From: Mytilus galloprovincialis
Taxonomy: Eukaryota; Mollusca; Bivalvia; Mytilida; Mytilidae
Reading direction: 5' to 3'
Assembly (NCBI RefSeq): GCF_965363235.1
Contig: NC_134841.1
Span: 52,969,078-53,033,077 of the forward strand
DNA: 64,000 nucleotides
Shown: positions 49,444-61,709 of the stretch, in pieces
Position numbering within the stretch: position 1 is the first letter of the stretch
Layout of the letters: every line of letters begins with the position of its first letter
Notes under the pieces: model-generated
What the model saw: the letters and a program-made list of their open reading frames with translations, nothing else
Database searches by the model: none
What the model was told of the DNA's origin: nothing
Program-made: the position numbers and the translations under genes

Positions 49444-49521
49444 GATTGTAAAAGTACATAAGTATACAATCTCACTTGAGTACCTTTTAGATACCTAGCG
49501 ATAACTTGTTACATGTCATAT
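49444..49521 (+). repeat. 78-bp direct repeat, left copy
   Basis: Half-A 3'-flank sequence, from GATTGTAAAAG to GTCATAT, repeated at 51625-51702 on the other side of the 2103-bp block. Confidence 0.9.
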
Positions 49522-51624
49522 GCCAGCTATGCTGGCACTTATGGTAGAAGCATCGTTTTGGGACAAAGAACGATAACTCTTTCTAGACGACCCATCTGAA
49601 AAGTTTCGTCACTCTCGCTAAATCTCGTACGATTATTTTTTTTAATGGCGGCCGAAGTTAACGTTTTAACGCGATCTTGAAAAAACGGGACAGATAGGAA
49701 TAATTTCTATGTTAAATACGACATGAATTTTTATTTGTTTTCAAAAACAAGAATTCAGAAATGTTGGCTACTTGTGTAGCTTATTTGAATTTTATTGTAC
49801 CACGGAAATTACCGAAGTTATGACAACAACATCTGACGCCATGTTTCGTCTGCTTCAACATTCCATTATCAGTGAGGTCAAAGCAAATGTCCTAAATAAT
49901 CACAGGTACTTCATTCAAAAGTCACAAAATCATAATTAACGATAACATATTTAGCGTAAAAGTTCCGTCCAGCCATGGGAACAAAGAAAAAAATTCTACA
50001 AGCAATACATTTCGCATTTTTTTTTACAAATTGGCCATGCCGGGCAAACTCCGGTGCACTGGTTGACCATGACTCCTTATGTTCATCTGCCACATATCAT
50101 TATTCCCCACACCAAGGAACAGTGATAATTATACAGTTGAATGTGATCACGGTTATTCATGTAGTCAATGGCGAATCCAGCATTTTTCATAAAAAGGGGG
50201 GGGGAGGGTGACGGTGCGCTCCAGTCATGCTTCAGTTATTCCCTATATAATCATCATTTTTTTTCCCAAGAAAAGGGTCTCCCTCTGGATCCTATGGTAG
50301 CCCACAGACTAATTCAAAACTTAACAAAAGTTAAAACATTCAAATAATTCACAATCTTCTAATTCTGTACTTCCTAAATGGCAAACTCTCAAGACATCTT
50401 TTCATTGATTATGTCACACCTTATACAGTCCCAGGAAATGGAAACTGTTTTGTTTTCTCTCTCTAAGTTTAATCATAAAAGGAGACTTGAGTCTGAGTAG
50501 TACATTTAGAACTGACTACTGTATATATTGTATGCTTCAATATTGTCCAAAATTGGATTTTATGGGAAGATGGAGTTATTAATATGATAACCCATGAGAA
50601 TAAACCACTGTCCATGATAGGTATATACAGGGCATGTTACTTGGAAGAATGTGGGCTACATCCTTTAAAATTCAAGCTGCAGCAGTCACCTGCATATTTT
50701 ATGCATCAGTTTATCCCTGATCAAAACATTTTTACTCTACCAAGTACTTTATTACTATATCACTATCAGGTTCACATTTCAACCTATTTAGCAATACACA
50801 CTTATGATATAACATACCAAAATTGTACTCAGTAACCAAATTGCACCTTTCAACAAAAAATACCTGCATGTGCAATTATCTTATTATCTTCTTTTTACTC
50901 TGGTAGATTAATTAATGAGTGATAGATTTCTCTTAGAAGAAATTTAAAGGTCTGAGTGACTATAAACTATACAGAGAACAATACCTGTTGTATTTGTTCA
51001 ATGGGACAATAGAACTGCAAAAAGTTTAAATGGACAGGTCACTATCAGGTGAATCTATGGAAAGGTTCAATTGGGTTTCAATAAAATGAGCAAATTAGAT
51101 GTGTTTACCATGAATATCCTTTTCTTCCAAAAATAATAGTTACAGCATGAAATAAAACAAAATCTCTGTTTATATCCCAGTTTAAAGGATTTGAAATTAA
51201 CCATACATGTAATGATGTATGGAATTTGGGTACTGGTCTCATTACAGGATCATGGATTGTTTGGATGTAATTTCAAACTCATTTTTCAATGACTCTACAT
51301 GGACTCAAAATTAAATTGGTGTAACTCTATTGTAAACAAGGGAAGTCTACAAAATAAGCACAGAATAAACTTTTGTCTGGTACATAAAAAAGTTGGGTAA
51401 AAAAAACTAACAATTTAGGTAAAATTAGAGTATTCTCATGTTAGCAACTTCACAACAGACTTAAAAATTTATTTTCATGACCAAAAAAAAAAAGTACAAA
51501 CCTAAAGGCAATAAAATGCTTTGCCATGCACAGCCTGATACGACCGCAGATGTATATTGAGCATATAAATAACACCATTTTTTTTTTATGTCAGTTGAAA
51601 TCAAACATATTTTACTTTCGGAGA
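49522..51624. other. 2103-bp interruption flanked by a 78-bp direct repeat
   Basis: Starts with the palindrome GCCAGCTATGCTGGC. Holds a hAT-like small element at 50166-50296 and no gene that I can support. A short minus-strand ORF at 49911-50093 has a CIAC pair and a gene-like look but no clear family. The direct repeat could be a long target duplication, or a trace of out-of-phase rejoining of array sequence. Confidence 0.75.
50166..50296. mobile_element. hAT-like non-autonomous element, copy 2
   Basis: Diverged relative of 39505-39655. Shared order: a GGCGAATCCAG-type start, TTTTCAT, a G-rich tract, GCTCCAGTCAYGCTTCAGT, ATTCC.TATATAA, and an inverted GGATCCAGAG end. The copies are old relative to the array, where units differ by only a few bases. 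Confidence 0.55.
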
Positions 51625-51702
51625 GATTGTAAAAGTACATAAGTATACAATCTCACTTGAGTACCTTTTAGATACCTAGCGATAACTTGTTACATGTCAT
51701 AT
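51625..51702 (+). repeat. 78-bp direct repeat, right copy
   Basis: Matches 49444-49521; the array then continues with normal A-half sequence. Confidence 0.9.
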
Positions 51703-51872
51703 ATCGAATACAAAAAATACAAAATGGTGAATATATTCTAGGTAACGAACGTTTAATAACACACACAAAAAAAGCATCACTATTCATCATTATATAAACA
51801 TTTCACTATGGCTTAACTCAAATTTAAGGGTTGTTTTAGAATAAATGATATAGTTGACAACTTGATAGGGAT

Positions 51873-51945
51873 GTCCGCGTAGTGCAAGGGATAACGCGCT
51901 GGACTTTTAAGCCAGAGGTCGTCGGTTCGAATCCCACCGAGGATG
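51873..51945 (+). pseudogene. degenerate tRNA-Arg relative, anticodon UUU, unit 36
   Basis: As at 1084; first tRNA-like gene after the 2103-bp block. T-run 11. Confidence 0.85.
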
Positions 51946-52485
51946 CAAAACATAGATACTTTTTGTTCTTTCTGTCATCACTGTATGCTACTAACTACAT
52001 TGTCCTTCTTCAAAATTGATCAAATTCAAATTTTCGACCACACAAAAGAGGTGAATTGTTTTTCCACTCGGGTTTTTTTTTTTCAAATACGCCTGAAAAA
52101 CTATACTGCTTATTTGTTTGTTTGTTATGTAAAATTTGTCGTCTAGATATTTTCAACGATGTGACAAAAAGACCAGCGGCTTTGGTTGGATCGTAAAAGC
52201 ACATAATTCAGTATACAATATCAGTGACCTTTTAGATACGAAGCGACAATTTGACTATAGATGGTAACATCTATTTAAATGTCATATATATCAAATACAG
52301 TGTGGAGAATGTATTCCAGATAACGAACAGTTAACAACATTTCCACTCCTATTCTAATTCCCGTCAACAACAACAAACAAAAAAGTCACCATTCGTTATA
52401 TAAACATTTGACTAGCTAATATCAATTTTAAGGGTTGCAAAATGCGTTTAAGAATAAATGATATAGTTAACAACATGATATGTAT

Positions 52486-52558
52486 GTCCTCGTAGCGCAG
52501 GGGATAGCGCGCCGGACTTCTAATCCGAAGGTCGTGGGTTCGAATCCCACCGAGGATG
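52486..52558 (+). tRNA. tRNA-Arg-TCT: tRNA-Arg (UCU), unit 37, one anticodon-stem mismatch
   Basis: G43 is A (TCCGA), leaving a C27.A43 mismatch at the outer end of the anticodon stem. The rest is intact, so it may still fold. An extra A near 52795 and a lost base near 53413 are private to this unit. Confidence 0.9.
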
Positions 52559-53060
52559 CAAAACAAAATATTTTTGTTCGTTCCGTCATCACTGTATACA
52601 TTCACTTAGCTTCATTCTCCGTCTTTAAAATTGATCAAATGTCAATTTTCGATCATATTAAACATGTTATTAAAGAGATGTGAATATTTTTCCACTCGAG
52701 AATTTTTTTCAAATACGCCTAAAAAACAATGCTGCTTATTTGTTTTGATTGTAAAATTTGTCGTCTACATGTTTTCAATGAAACGACAAAAAAAAATCAG
52801 CGAATATGGTTGGATTGTAAAAGTACATAAGTATACAATCTCACTTGAGTACCTTTTAGATACCTAGCGATAACTTGTTACATGTCATATATCGAATACA
52901 AAAAATACAAAATGGTGAATATATTCTAGGTAACGAACGTTTAATAACACACACAAAAAAAGCATCACTATTCATCATTATATAAACATTTCACTATGGC
53001 TTAACTCAAATTTAAGGGTTGTTTTAGAATAAATGATATAGTTGACAACTTGATAGGGAT

Positions 53061-53133
53061 GTCCGCGTAGTGCAAGGGATAACGCGCTGGACTTTTAAGC
53101 CAGAGGTCGTCGGTTCGAATCCCACCGAGGATG
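53061..53133 (+). pseudogene. degenerate tRNA-Arg relative, anticodon UUU, unit 37
   Basis: As at 1084; T-run 11. Confidence 0.85.
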
Positions 53134-53672
53134 CAAAACATAGATACTTTTTGTTCTTTCTGTCATCACTGTATGCTACTAACTACATTGTCCTTCTTCA
53201 AAATTGATCAAATTCAAATTTTCGACCACACAAAAGAGGTGAATTGTTTTTCCACTCGGGTTTTTTTTTTTCAAATACGCCTGAAAAACTATACTGCTTA
53301 TTTGTTTGTTTGTTATGTAAAATTTGTCGTCTAGATATTTTCAACGATGTGACAAAAAGACCAGCGGCTTTGGTTGGATCGTAAAAGCACATAATTCAGT
53401 ATACAATATCAGTACCTTTTAGATACGAAGCGACAATTTGACTATAGATGGTAACATCTATTTAAATGTCATATATATCAAATACAGTGTGGAGAATGTA
53501 TTCCAGATAACGAACAGTTAACAACATTTCCACTCCTATCCTAATTCCCGTCAACAACAACAAACAAAAAAGTCACCATTCGTTATATAAACATTTGACT
53601 AGCTAATATCAATTTTAAGGGTTGCAAAATGCGTTTAAGAATAAATGATATAGTTAACAACATGATATGTAT

Positions 53673-53745
53673 GTCCTCGTAGCGCAGGGGATAGCGCGCC
53701 GGACTTCTAATCCGGAGGTCGTGGGTTCGAATCCCACCGAGGATG
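53673..53745 (+). tRNA. tRNA-Arg-TCT: tRNA-Arg (UCU), unit 38
   Basis: Intact; unit 1186 bp. Confidence 0.95.
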
Positions 53746-54246
53746 CAAAACAAAATATTTTTGTTCGTTCCGTCATCACTGTATACATTCACTTAGCTTC
53801 ATTCTCCGTCTTTAAAATTGATCAAATGTCAATTTTCGATCATATTAAACATGTTATTAAAGAGATGTGAATATTTTTCCACTCGAGAATTTTTTTCAAA
53901 TACGCCTAAAAAACAATGCTGCTTATTTGTTTTGATTGTAAAATTTGTCGTCTACATGTTTTCAATGAAACGACAAAAAAAATCAGCGAATATGGTTGGA
54001 TTGTAAAAGTACATAAGTATACAATCTCACTTGAGTACCTTTTAGATACCTAGCGATAACTTGTTACATGTCATATATCGAATACAAAAAATACAAAATG
54101 GTGAATATATTCTAGGTAACGAACGTTTAATAACACACACAAAAAAAGCATCACTATTCATCATTATATAAACATTTCACTATGGCTTAACTCAAATTTA
54201 AGGGTTGTTTTAGAATAAATGATATAGTTGACAACTTGATAGGGAT

Positions 54247-54319
54247 GTCCGCGTAGTGCAAGGGATAACGCGCTGGACTTTTAAGCCAGAGGTCGTCGGT
54301 TCGAATCCCACCGAGGATG
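54247..54319 (+). pseudogene. degenerate tRNA-Arg relative, anticodon UUU, unit 38
   Basis: As at 1084; T-run 10. The CACACAGAAGAGG flank variant is shared with the hybrid half near 63868. Confidence 0.85.
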
Positions 54320-54858
54320 CAAAACATAGATACTTTTTGTTCTTTCTGTCATCACTGTATGCTACTAACTACATTGTCCTTCTTCAAAATTGATCAAATT
54401 CAAATTTTCGACCACACAGAAGAGGTGAATTGTTTTTCCACTCGGGTTTTTTTTTTCAAATACGCCTGAAAAACTATACTGCTTATTTGTTTGTTTGTTA
54501 TGTAAAATTTGTCGTCTAGATATTTTCAACGATGTGACAAAAAGACCAGCGGCTTTGGTTGGATCGTAAAAGCACATAATTCAGTATACAATATCAGTGA
54601 CCTTTTAGATACGAAGCGACAATTTGACTATAGATGGTAACATCTATTTAAATGTCATATATATCAAATACAGTGTGGAGAATGTATTCCAGATAACGAA
54701 CAGTTAACAACATTTCCACTCCTATTCTAATTCCCGTCAACAACAACAAACAAAAAAGTCACCATTCGTTATATAAACATTTGACTAGCTAATATCAATT
54801 TTAAGGGTTGCAAAATGCGTTTAAGAATAAATGATATAGTTAACAACATGATATGTAT

Positions 54859-54931
54859 GTCCTCGTAGCGCAGGGGATAGCGCGCCGGACTTCTAATCCG
54901 GAGGTCGTGGGTTCGAATCCCACCGAGGATG
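54859..54931 (+). tRNA. tRNA-Arg-TCT: tRNA-Arg (UCU), unit 39
   Basis: Intact; unit 1187 bp. Confidence 0.95.
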
Positions 54932-55432
54932 CAAAACAAAATATTTTTGTTCGTTCCGTCATCACTGTATACATTCACTTAGCTTCATTCTCCGTCTTTA
55001 AAATTGATCAAATGTCAATTTTCGATCATATTAAACATGTTATTAAAGAGATGTGAATATTTTTCCACTCGAGAATTTTTTTCAAATACGCCTAAAAAAC
55101 AATGCTGCTTATTTGTTTTGATTGTAAAATTTGTCGTCTACATGTTTTCAATGAAACGACAAAAAAAATCAGCGAATATGGTTGGATTGTAAAAGTACAT
55201 AAGTATACAATCTCACTTGAGTACCTTTTAGATACCTAGCGATAACTTGTTACATGTCATATATCGAATACAAAAAATACAAAATGGTGAATATATTCTA
55301 GGTAACGAACGTTTAATAACACACACAAAAAAAGCATCACTATTCATCATTATATAAACATTTCACTATGGCTTAACTCAAATTTAAGGGTTGTTTTAGA
55401 ATAAATGATATAGTTGACAACTTGATAGGGAT

Positions 55433-55505
55433 GTCCGCGTAGTGCAAGGGATAACGCGCTGGACTTTTAAGCCAGAGGTCGTCGGTTCGAATCCCACCGA
55501 GGATG
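55433..55505 (+). pseudogene. degenerate tRNA-Arg relative, anticodon UUU, unit 39
   Basis: As at 1084; T-run 11. Confidence 0.85.
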
Positions 55506-56045
55506 CAAAACATAGATACTTTTTGTTCTTTCTGTCATCACTGTATGCTACTAACTACATTGTCCTTCTTCAAAATTGATCAAATTCAAATTTTCGACCA
55601 CACAAAAGAGGTGAATTGTTTTTCCACTCGGGTTTTTTTTTTTCAAATACGCCTGAAAAACTATACTGCTTATTTGTTTGTTTGTTATGTAAAATTTGTC
55701 GTCTAGATATTTTCAACGATGTGACAAAAAGACCAGCGGCTTTGGTTGGATCGTAAAAGCACATAATTCAGTATACAATATCAGTGACCTTTTAGATACG
55801 AAGCGACAATTTGACTATAGATGGTAACATCTATTTAAATGTCATATATATCAAATACAGTGTGGAGAATGTATTCCAGATAACGAACAGTTAACAACAT
55901 TTCCACTCCTATTCTAATTCCCGTCAACAACAACAAACAAAAAAGTCACCATTCGTTATATAAACATTTGACTAGCTAATATCAATTTTAAGGGTTGCAA
56001 AATGCGTTTAAGAATAAATGATATAGTTAACAACATGATATGTAT

Positions 56046-56118
56046 GTCCTCGTAGCGCAGGGGATAGCGCGCCGGACTTCTAATCCGGAGGTCGTGGGTT
56101 CGAATCCCACCGAGGATG
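56046..56118 (+). tRNA. tRNA-Arg-TCT: tRNA-Arg (UCU), unit 40
   Basis: Intact; unit 1187 bp. Confidence 0.95.
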
Positions 56119-56619
56119 CAAAACAAAATATTTTTGTTCGTTCCGTCATCACTGTATACATTCACTTAGCTTCATTCTCCGTCTTTAAAATTGATCAAAT
56201 GTCAATTTTCGATCATATTAAACATGTTATTAAAGAGATGTGAATATTTTTCCACTCGAGAATTTTTTTCAAATACGCCTAAAAAACAATGCTGCTTATT
56301 TGTTTTGATTGTAAAATTTGTCGTCTACATGTTTTCAATGAAACGACAAAAAAAATCAGCGAATATGGTTGGATTGTAAAAGTACATAAGTATACAATCT
56401 CACTTGAGTACCTTTTAGATACCTAGCGATAACTTGTTACATGTCATATATCGAATACAAAAAATACAAAATGGTGAATATATTCTAGGTAACGAACGTT
56501 TAATAACACACACAAAAAAAGCATCACTATTCATCATTATATAAACATTTCACTATGGCTTAACTCAAATTTAAGGGTTGTTTTAGAATAAATGATATAG
56601 TTGACAACTTGATAGGGAT

Positions 56620-56692
56620 GTCCGCGTAGTGCAAGGGATAACGCGCTGGACTTTTAAGCCAGAGGTCGTCGGTTCGAATCCCACCGAGGATG
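56620..56692 (+). pseudogene. degenerate tRNA-Arg relative, anticodon UUU, unit 40
   Basis: As at 1084; T-run 11. Confidence 0.85.
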
Positions 56693-57232
56693 CAAAACAT
56701 AGATACTTTTTGTTCTTTCTGTCATCACTGTATGCTACTAACTACATTGTCCTTCTTCAAAATTGATCAAATTCAAATTTTCGACCACACAAAAGAGGTG
56801 AATTGTTTTTCCACTCGGGTTTTTTTTTTTCAAATACGCCTGAAAAACTATACTGCTTATTTGTTTGTTTGTTATGTAAAATTTGTCGTCTAGATATTTT
56901 CAACGATGTGACAAAAAGACCAGCGGCTTTGGTTGGATCGTAAAAGCACATAATTCAGTATACAATATCAGTGACCTTTTAGATACGAAGCGACAATTTG
57001 ACTATAGATGGTAACATCTATTTAAATGTCATATATATCAAATACAGTGTGGAGAATGTATTCCAGATAACGAACAGTTAACAACATTTCCACTCCTATT
57101 CTAATTCCCGTCAACAACAACAAACAAAAAAGTCACCATTCGTTATATAAACATTTGACTAGCTAATATCAATTTTAAGGGTTGCAAAATGCGTTTAAGA
57201 ATAAATGATATAGTTAACAACATGATATGTAT

Positions 57233-57305
57233 GTCCTCGTAGCGCAGGGGATAGCGCGCCGGACTTCTAATCCGGAGGTCGTGGGTTCGAATCCCACCGA
57301 GGATG
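57233..57305 (+). tRNA. tRNA-Arg-TCT: tRNA-Arg (UCU), unit 41
   Basis: Intact; unit 1187 bp. Confidence 0.95.
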
Positions 57306-57806
57306 CAAAACAAAATATTTTTGTTCGTTCCGTCATCACTGTATACATTCACTTAGCTTCATTCTCCGTCTTTAAAATTGATCAAATGTCAATTTTCGAT
57401 CATATTAAACATGTTATTAAAGAGATGTGAATATTTTTCCACTCGAGAATTTTTTTCAAATACGCCTAAAAAACAATGCTGCTTATTTGTTTTGATTGTA
57501 AAATTTGTCGTCTACATGTTTTCAATGAAACGACAAAAAAAATCAGCGAATATGGTTGGATTGTAAAAGTACATAAGTATACAATCTCACTTGAGTACCT
57601 TTTAGATACCTAGCGATAACTTGTTACATGTCATATATCGAATACAAAAAATACAAAATGGTGAATATATTCTAGGTAACGAACGTTTAATAACACACAC
57701 AAAAAAAGCATCACTATTCATCATTATATAAACATTTCACTATGGCTTAACTCAAATTTAAGGGTTGTTTTAGAATAAATGATATAGTTGACAACTTGAT
57801 AGGGAT

Positions 57807-57879
57807 GTCCGCGTAGTGCAAGGGATAACGCGCTGGACTTTTAAGCCAGAGGTCGTCGGTTCGAATCCCACCGAGGATG
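57807..57879 (+). pseudogene. degenerate tRNA-Arg relative, anticodon UUU, unit 41
   Basis: As at 1084; T-run 11. Confidence 0.85.
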
Positions 57880-58419
57880 CAAAACATAGATACTTTTTGT
57901 TCTTTCTGTCATCACTGTATGCTACTAACTACATTGTCCTTCTTCAAAATTGATCAAATTCAAATTTTCGACCACACAAAAGAGGTGAATTGTTTTTCCA
58001 CTCGGGTTTTTTTTTTTCAAATACGCCTGAAAAACTATACTGCTTATTTGTTTGTTTGTTATGTAAAATTTGTCGTCTAGATATTTTCAACGATGTGACA
58101 AAAAGACCAGCGGCTTTGGTTGGATCGTAAAAGCACATAATTCAGTATACAATATCAGTGACCTTTTAGATACGAAGCGACAATTTGACTATAGATGGTA
58201 ACATCTATTTAAATGTCATATATATCAAATACAGTGTGGAGAATGTATTCCAGATAACGAACAGTTAACAACATTTCCACTCCTATTCTAATTCCCGTCA
58301 ACAACAACAAACAAAAAAGTCACCATTCGTTATATAAACATTTGACTAGCTAATATCAATTTTAAGGGTTGCAAAATGCGTTTAAGAATAAATGATATAG
58401 TTAACAACATGATATGTAT

Positions 58420-58492
58420 GTCCTCGTAGCGCAGGGGATAGCGCGCCGGACTTCTAATCCGGAGGTCGTGGGTTCGAATCCCACCGAGGATG
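58420..58492 (+). tRNA. tRNA-Arg-TCT: tRNA-Arg (UCU), unit 42
   Basis: Intact; unit 1187 bp. Confidence 0.95.
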
Positions 58493-58993
58493 CAAAACAA
58501 AATATTTTTGTTCGTTCCGTCATCACTGTATACATTCACTTAGCTTCATTCTCCGTCTTTAAAATTGATCAAATGTCAATTTTCGATCATATTAAACATG
58601 TTATTAAAGAGATGTGAATATTTTTCCACTCGAGAATTTTTTTCAAATACGCCTAAAAAACAATGCTGCTTATTTGTTTTGATTGTAAAATTTGTCGTCT
58701 ACATGTTTTCAATGAAACGACAAAAAAAATCAGCGAATATGGTTGGATTGTAAAAGTACATAAGTATACAATCTCACTTGAGTACCTTTTAGATACCTAG
58801 CGATAACTTGTTACATGTCATATATCGAATACAAAAAATACAAAATGGTGAATATATTCTAGGTAACGAACGTTTAATAACACACACAAAAAAAGCATCA
58901 CTATTCATCATTATATAAACATTTCACTATGGCTTAACTCAAATTTAAGGGTTGTTTTAGAATAAATGATATAGTTGACAACTTGATAGGGAT

Positions 58994-59066
58994 GTCCGCG
59001 TAGTGCAAGGGATAACGCACTGGACTTTTAAGCCAGAGGTCGTCGGTTCGAATCCCACCGAGGATG
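58994..59066 (+). pseudogene. degenerate tRNA-Arg relative, anticodon UUU, unit 42 (A26 variant)
   Basis: As at 1084 but nt 26 is A instead of G (ACGCACTGG). The variant is shared with the copy at 61370 and the fragment at 63221. T-run 11. Confidence 0.85.
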
Positions 59067-59606
59067 CAAAACATAGATACTTTTTGTTCTTTCTGTCATC
59101 ACTGTATGCTACTAACTACATTGTCCTTCTTCAAAATTGATCAAATTCAAATTTTCGACCACACAAAAGAGGTGAATTGTTTTTCCACTCGGGTTTTTTT
59201 TTTTCAAATACGCCTGAAAAACTATACTGCTTATTTGTTTGTTTGTTATGTAAAATTTGTCGTCTAGATATTTTCAACGATGTGACAAAAAGACCAGCGG
59301 CTTTGGTTGGATCGTAAAAGCACATAATTCAGTATACAATATCAGTGACCTTTTAGATACGAAGCGACAATTTGACTATAGATGGTAACATCTATTTAAA
59401 TGTCATATATATCAAATACAGTGTGGAGAATGTATTCCAGATAACGAACAGTTAACAACATTTCCACTCCTATTCTAATTCCCGTCAACAACAACAAACA
59501 AAAAAGTCACCATTCGTTATATAAACATTTGACTAGCTAATATCAATTTTAAGGGTTGCAAAATGCGTTTAAGAATAAATGATATAGTTAACAACATGAT
59601 ATGTAT

Positions 59607-59679
59607 GTCCTCGTAGCGCAGGGGATAGCGCGCCGGACTTCTAATCCGGAGGTCGTGGGTTCGAATCCCACCGAGGATG
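59607..59679 (+). tRNA. tRNA-Arg-TCT: tRNA-Arg (UCU), unit 43
   Basis: Intact; unit 1189 bp, unlike its 1187-bp neighbours. Confidence 0.95.
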
Positions 59680-60180
59680 CAAAACAAAATATTTTTGTTC
59701 GTTCCGTCATCACTGTATACATTCACTTAGCTTCATTCTCCGTCTTTAAAATTGATCAAATGTCAATTTTCGATCATATTAAACATGTTATTAAAGAGAT
59801 GTGAATATTTTTCCACTCGAGAATTTTTTTCAAATACGCCTAAAAAACAATGCTGCTTATTTGTTTTGATTGTAAAATTTGTCGTCTACATGTTTTCAAT
59901 GAAACGACAAAAAAAATCAGCGAATATGGTTGGATTGTAAAAGTACATAAGTATACAATCTCACTTGAGTACCTTTTAGATACCTAGCGATAACTTGTTA
60001 CATGTCATATATCGAATACAAAAAATACAAAATGGTGAATATATTCTAGGTAACGAACGTTTAATAACACACACAAAAAAAGCATCACTATTCATCATTA
60101 TATAAACATTTCACTATGGCTTAACTCAAATTTAAGGGTTGTTTTAGAATAAATGATATAGTTGACAACTTGATAGGGAT

Positions 60181-60253
60181 GTCCGCGTAGTGCAAGGGAT
60201 AACGCGCTGGACTTTTAAGCCAGAGGTCGTCGGTTCGAATCCCACCGAGGATG
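60181..60253 (+). pseudogene. degenerate tRNA-Arg relative, anticodon UUU, unit 43
   Basis: As at 1084, with standard G26; T-run 13, which otherwise occurs only in units 2-12. Confidence 0.85.
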
Positions 60254-60795
60254 CAAAACATAGATACTTTTTGTTCTTTCTGTCATCACTGTATGCTACT
60301 AACTACATTGTCCTTCTTCAAAATTGATCAAATTCAAATTTTCGACCACACAAAAGAGGTGAATTGTTTTTCCACTCGGGTTTTTTTTTTTTTCAAATAC
60401 GCCTGAAAAACTATACTGCTTATTTGTTTGTTTGTTATGTAAAATTTGTCGTCTAGATATTTTCAACGATGTGACAAAAAGACCAGCGGCTTTGGTTGGA
60501 TCGTAAAAGCACATAATTCAGTATACAATATCAGTGACCTTTTAGATACGAAGCGACAATTTGACTATAGATGGTAACATCTATTTAAATGTCATATATA
60601 TCAAATACAGTGTGGAGAATGTATTCCAGATAACGAACAGTTAACAACATTTCCACTCCTATTCTAATTCCCGTCAACAACAACAAACAAAAAAGTCACC
60701 ATTCGTTATATAAACATTTGACTAGCTAATATCAATTTTAAGGGTTGCAAAATGCGTTTAAGAATAAATGATATAGTTAACAACATGATATGTAT

Positions 60796-60868
60796 GTCCT
60801 CGTAGCGCAGGGGATAGCGCGCCGGACTTCTAATCCGGAGGTCGTGGGTTCGAATCCCACCGAGGATG
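60796..60868 (+). tRNA. tRNA-Arg-TCT: tRNA-Arg (UCU), unit 44
   Basis: Intact; the following half B is interrupted by the poly(A)-ended element. Confidence 0.95.
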
Positions 60869-61369
60869 CAAAACAAAATATTTTTGTTCGTTCCGTCATC
60901 ACTGTATACATTCACTTAGCTTCATTCTCCGTCTTTAAAATTGATCAAATGTCAATTTTCGATCATATTAAACATGTTATTAAAGAGATGTGAATATTTT
61001 TCCACTCGAGAATTTTTTTCAAATACGCCTAAAAAACAATGCTGCTTATTTGTTTTGATTGTAAAATTTGTCGTCTACATGTTTTCAATGAAACGACAAA
61101 AAAAATCAGCGAATATGGTTGGATTGTAAAAGTACATAAGTATACAATCTCACTTGAGTACCTTTTAGATACCTAGCGATAACTTGTTACATGTCATATA
61201 TCGAATACAAAAAATACAAAATGGTGAATATATTCTAGGTAACGAACGTTTAATAACACACACAAAAAAAGCATCACTATTCATCATTATATAAACATTT
61301 CACTATGGCTTAACTCAAATTTAAGGGTTGTTTTAGAATAAATGATATAGTTGACAACTTGATAGGGAT

Positions 61370-61442
61370 GTCCGCGTAGTGCAAGGGATAACGCACTGGA
61401 CTTTTAAGCCAGAGGTCGTCGGTTCGAATCCCACCGAGGATG
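61370..61442 (+). pseudogene. degenerate tRNA-Arg relative, unit 44 (A26), left side of insertion
   Basis: Full 73 nt. Its nt 24-73 lie within the 60-bp target duplication and recur at 63221. The insertion removes its own T5 terminator. Confidence 0.85.
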
Positions 61443-61452
61443 CAAAACATAG
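61393..61452 (+). repeat. 60-bp target-site duplication, left copy
   Basis: Runs from nt 24 of the tRNA-like gene to the CAAAACATAG trailer. Identical to 63221-63280, including the A26 variant base. Confidence 0.9.
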
Positions 61453-61709
61453 AAAAAAGTCGAGTGGACCTTTACATGACAGGACGTTGTTTTTGAGTAC
61501 AGTGAAAATATTACTCTATTATAAGTTATTGCTCGGATTACCAAGCTAAAATATGGATTTATAATATTCTAACTTGTTTTAGAAGTAAGTTCTTTTCATT
61601 GATATTGGAAAACCCGTCTTTATTAACTGTTTGAAATGTTGTAAATATTTTTGGATTGAAAGAGGCTACCCGAGGGTGAATTGTATAACTGTTTTTAATT
61701 ATATTTATA

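Larger units (their letters stand above)
44348..49521 (+). repeat. tandem array block 2: units 32-35 and half A of unit 36
   Basis: The same repeat resumes at the exact base where block 1 stopped, with one T repeated, so the 6380 bp between them is an interruption inside one unit. It stops 331 bp 3' of the tRNA-Arg at 49118, in the half-A 3' flank. Confidence 0.97.
51625..61452 (+). repeat. tandem array block 3: half B of unit 36 through unit 44
   Basis: Resumes 78 bp upstream of the point where block 2 stopped, so 78 bp are present on both sides of the break. It ends within the last half B, just past its tRNA-like gene, where a poly(A)-ended element is inserted. Confidence 0.97.

Noticed and set aside
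50584-50835. 83-codon plus-strand ORF
   Set aside because: Composition and context look random; no family recognised.
217-61452. Whole array as an assembly artefact
   Set aside because: Units carry private and segment-shared variants and distinct insertions with clean joins, which speaks for a real array, though the exact copy number cannot be verified here.
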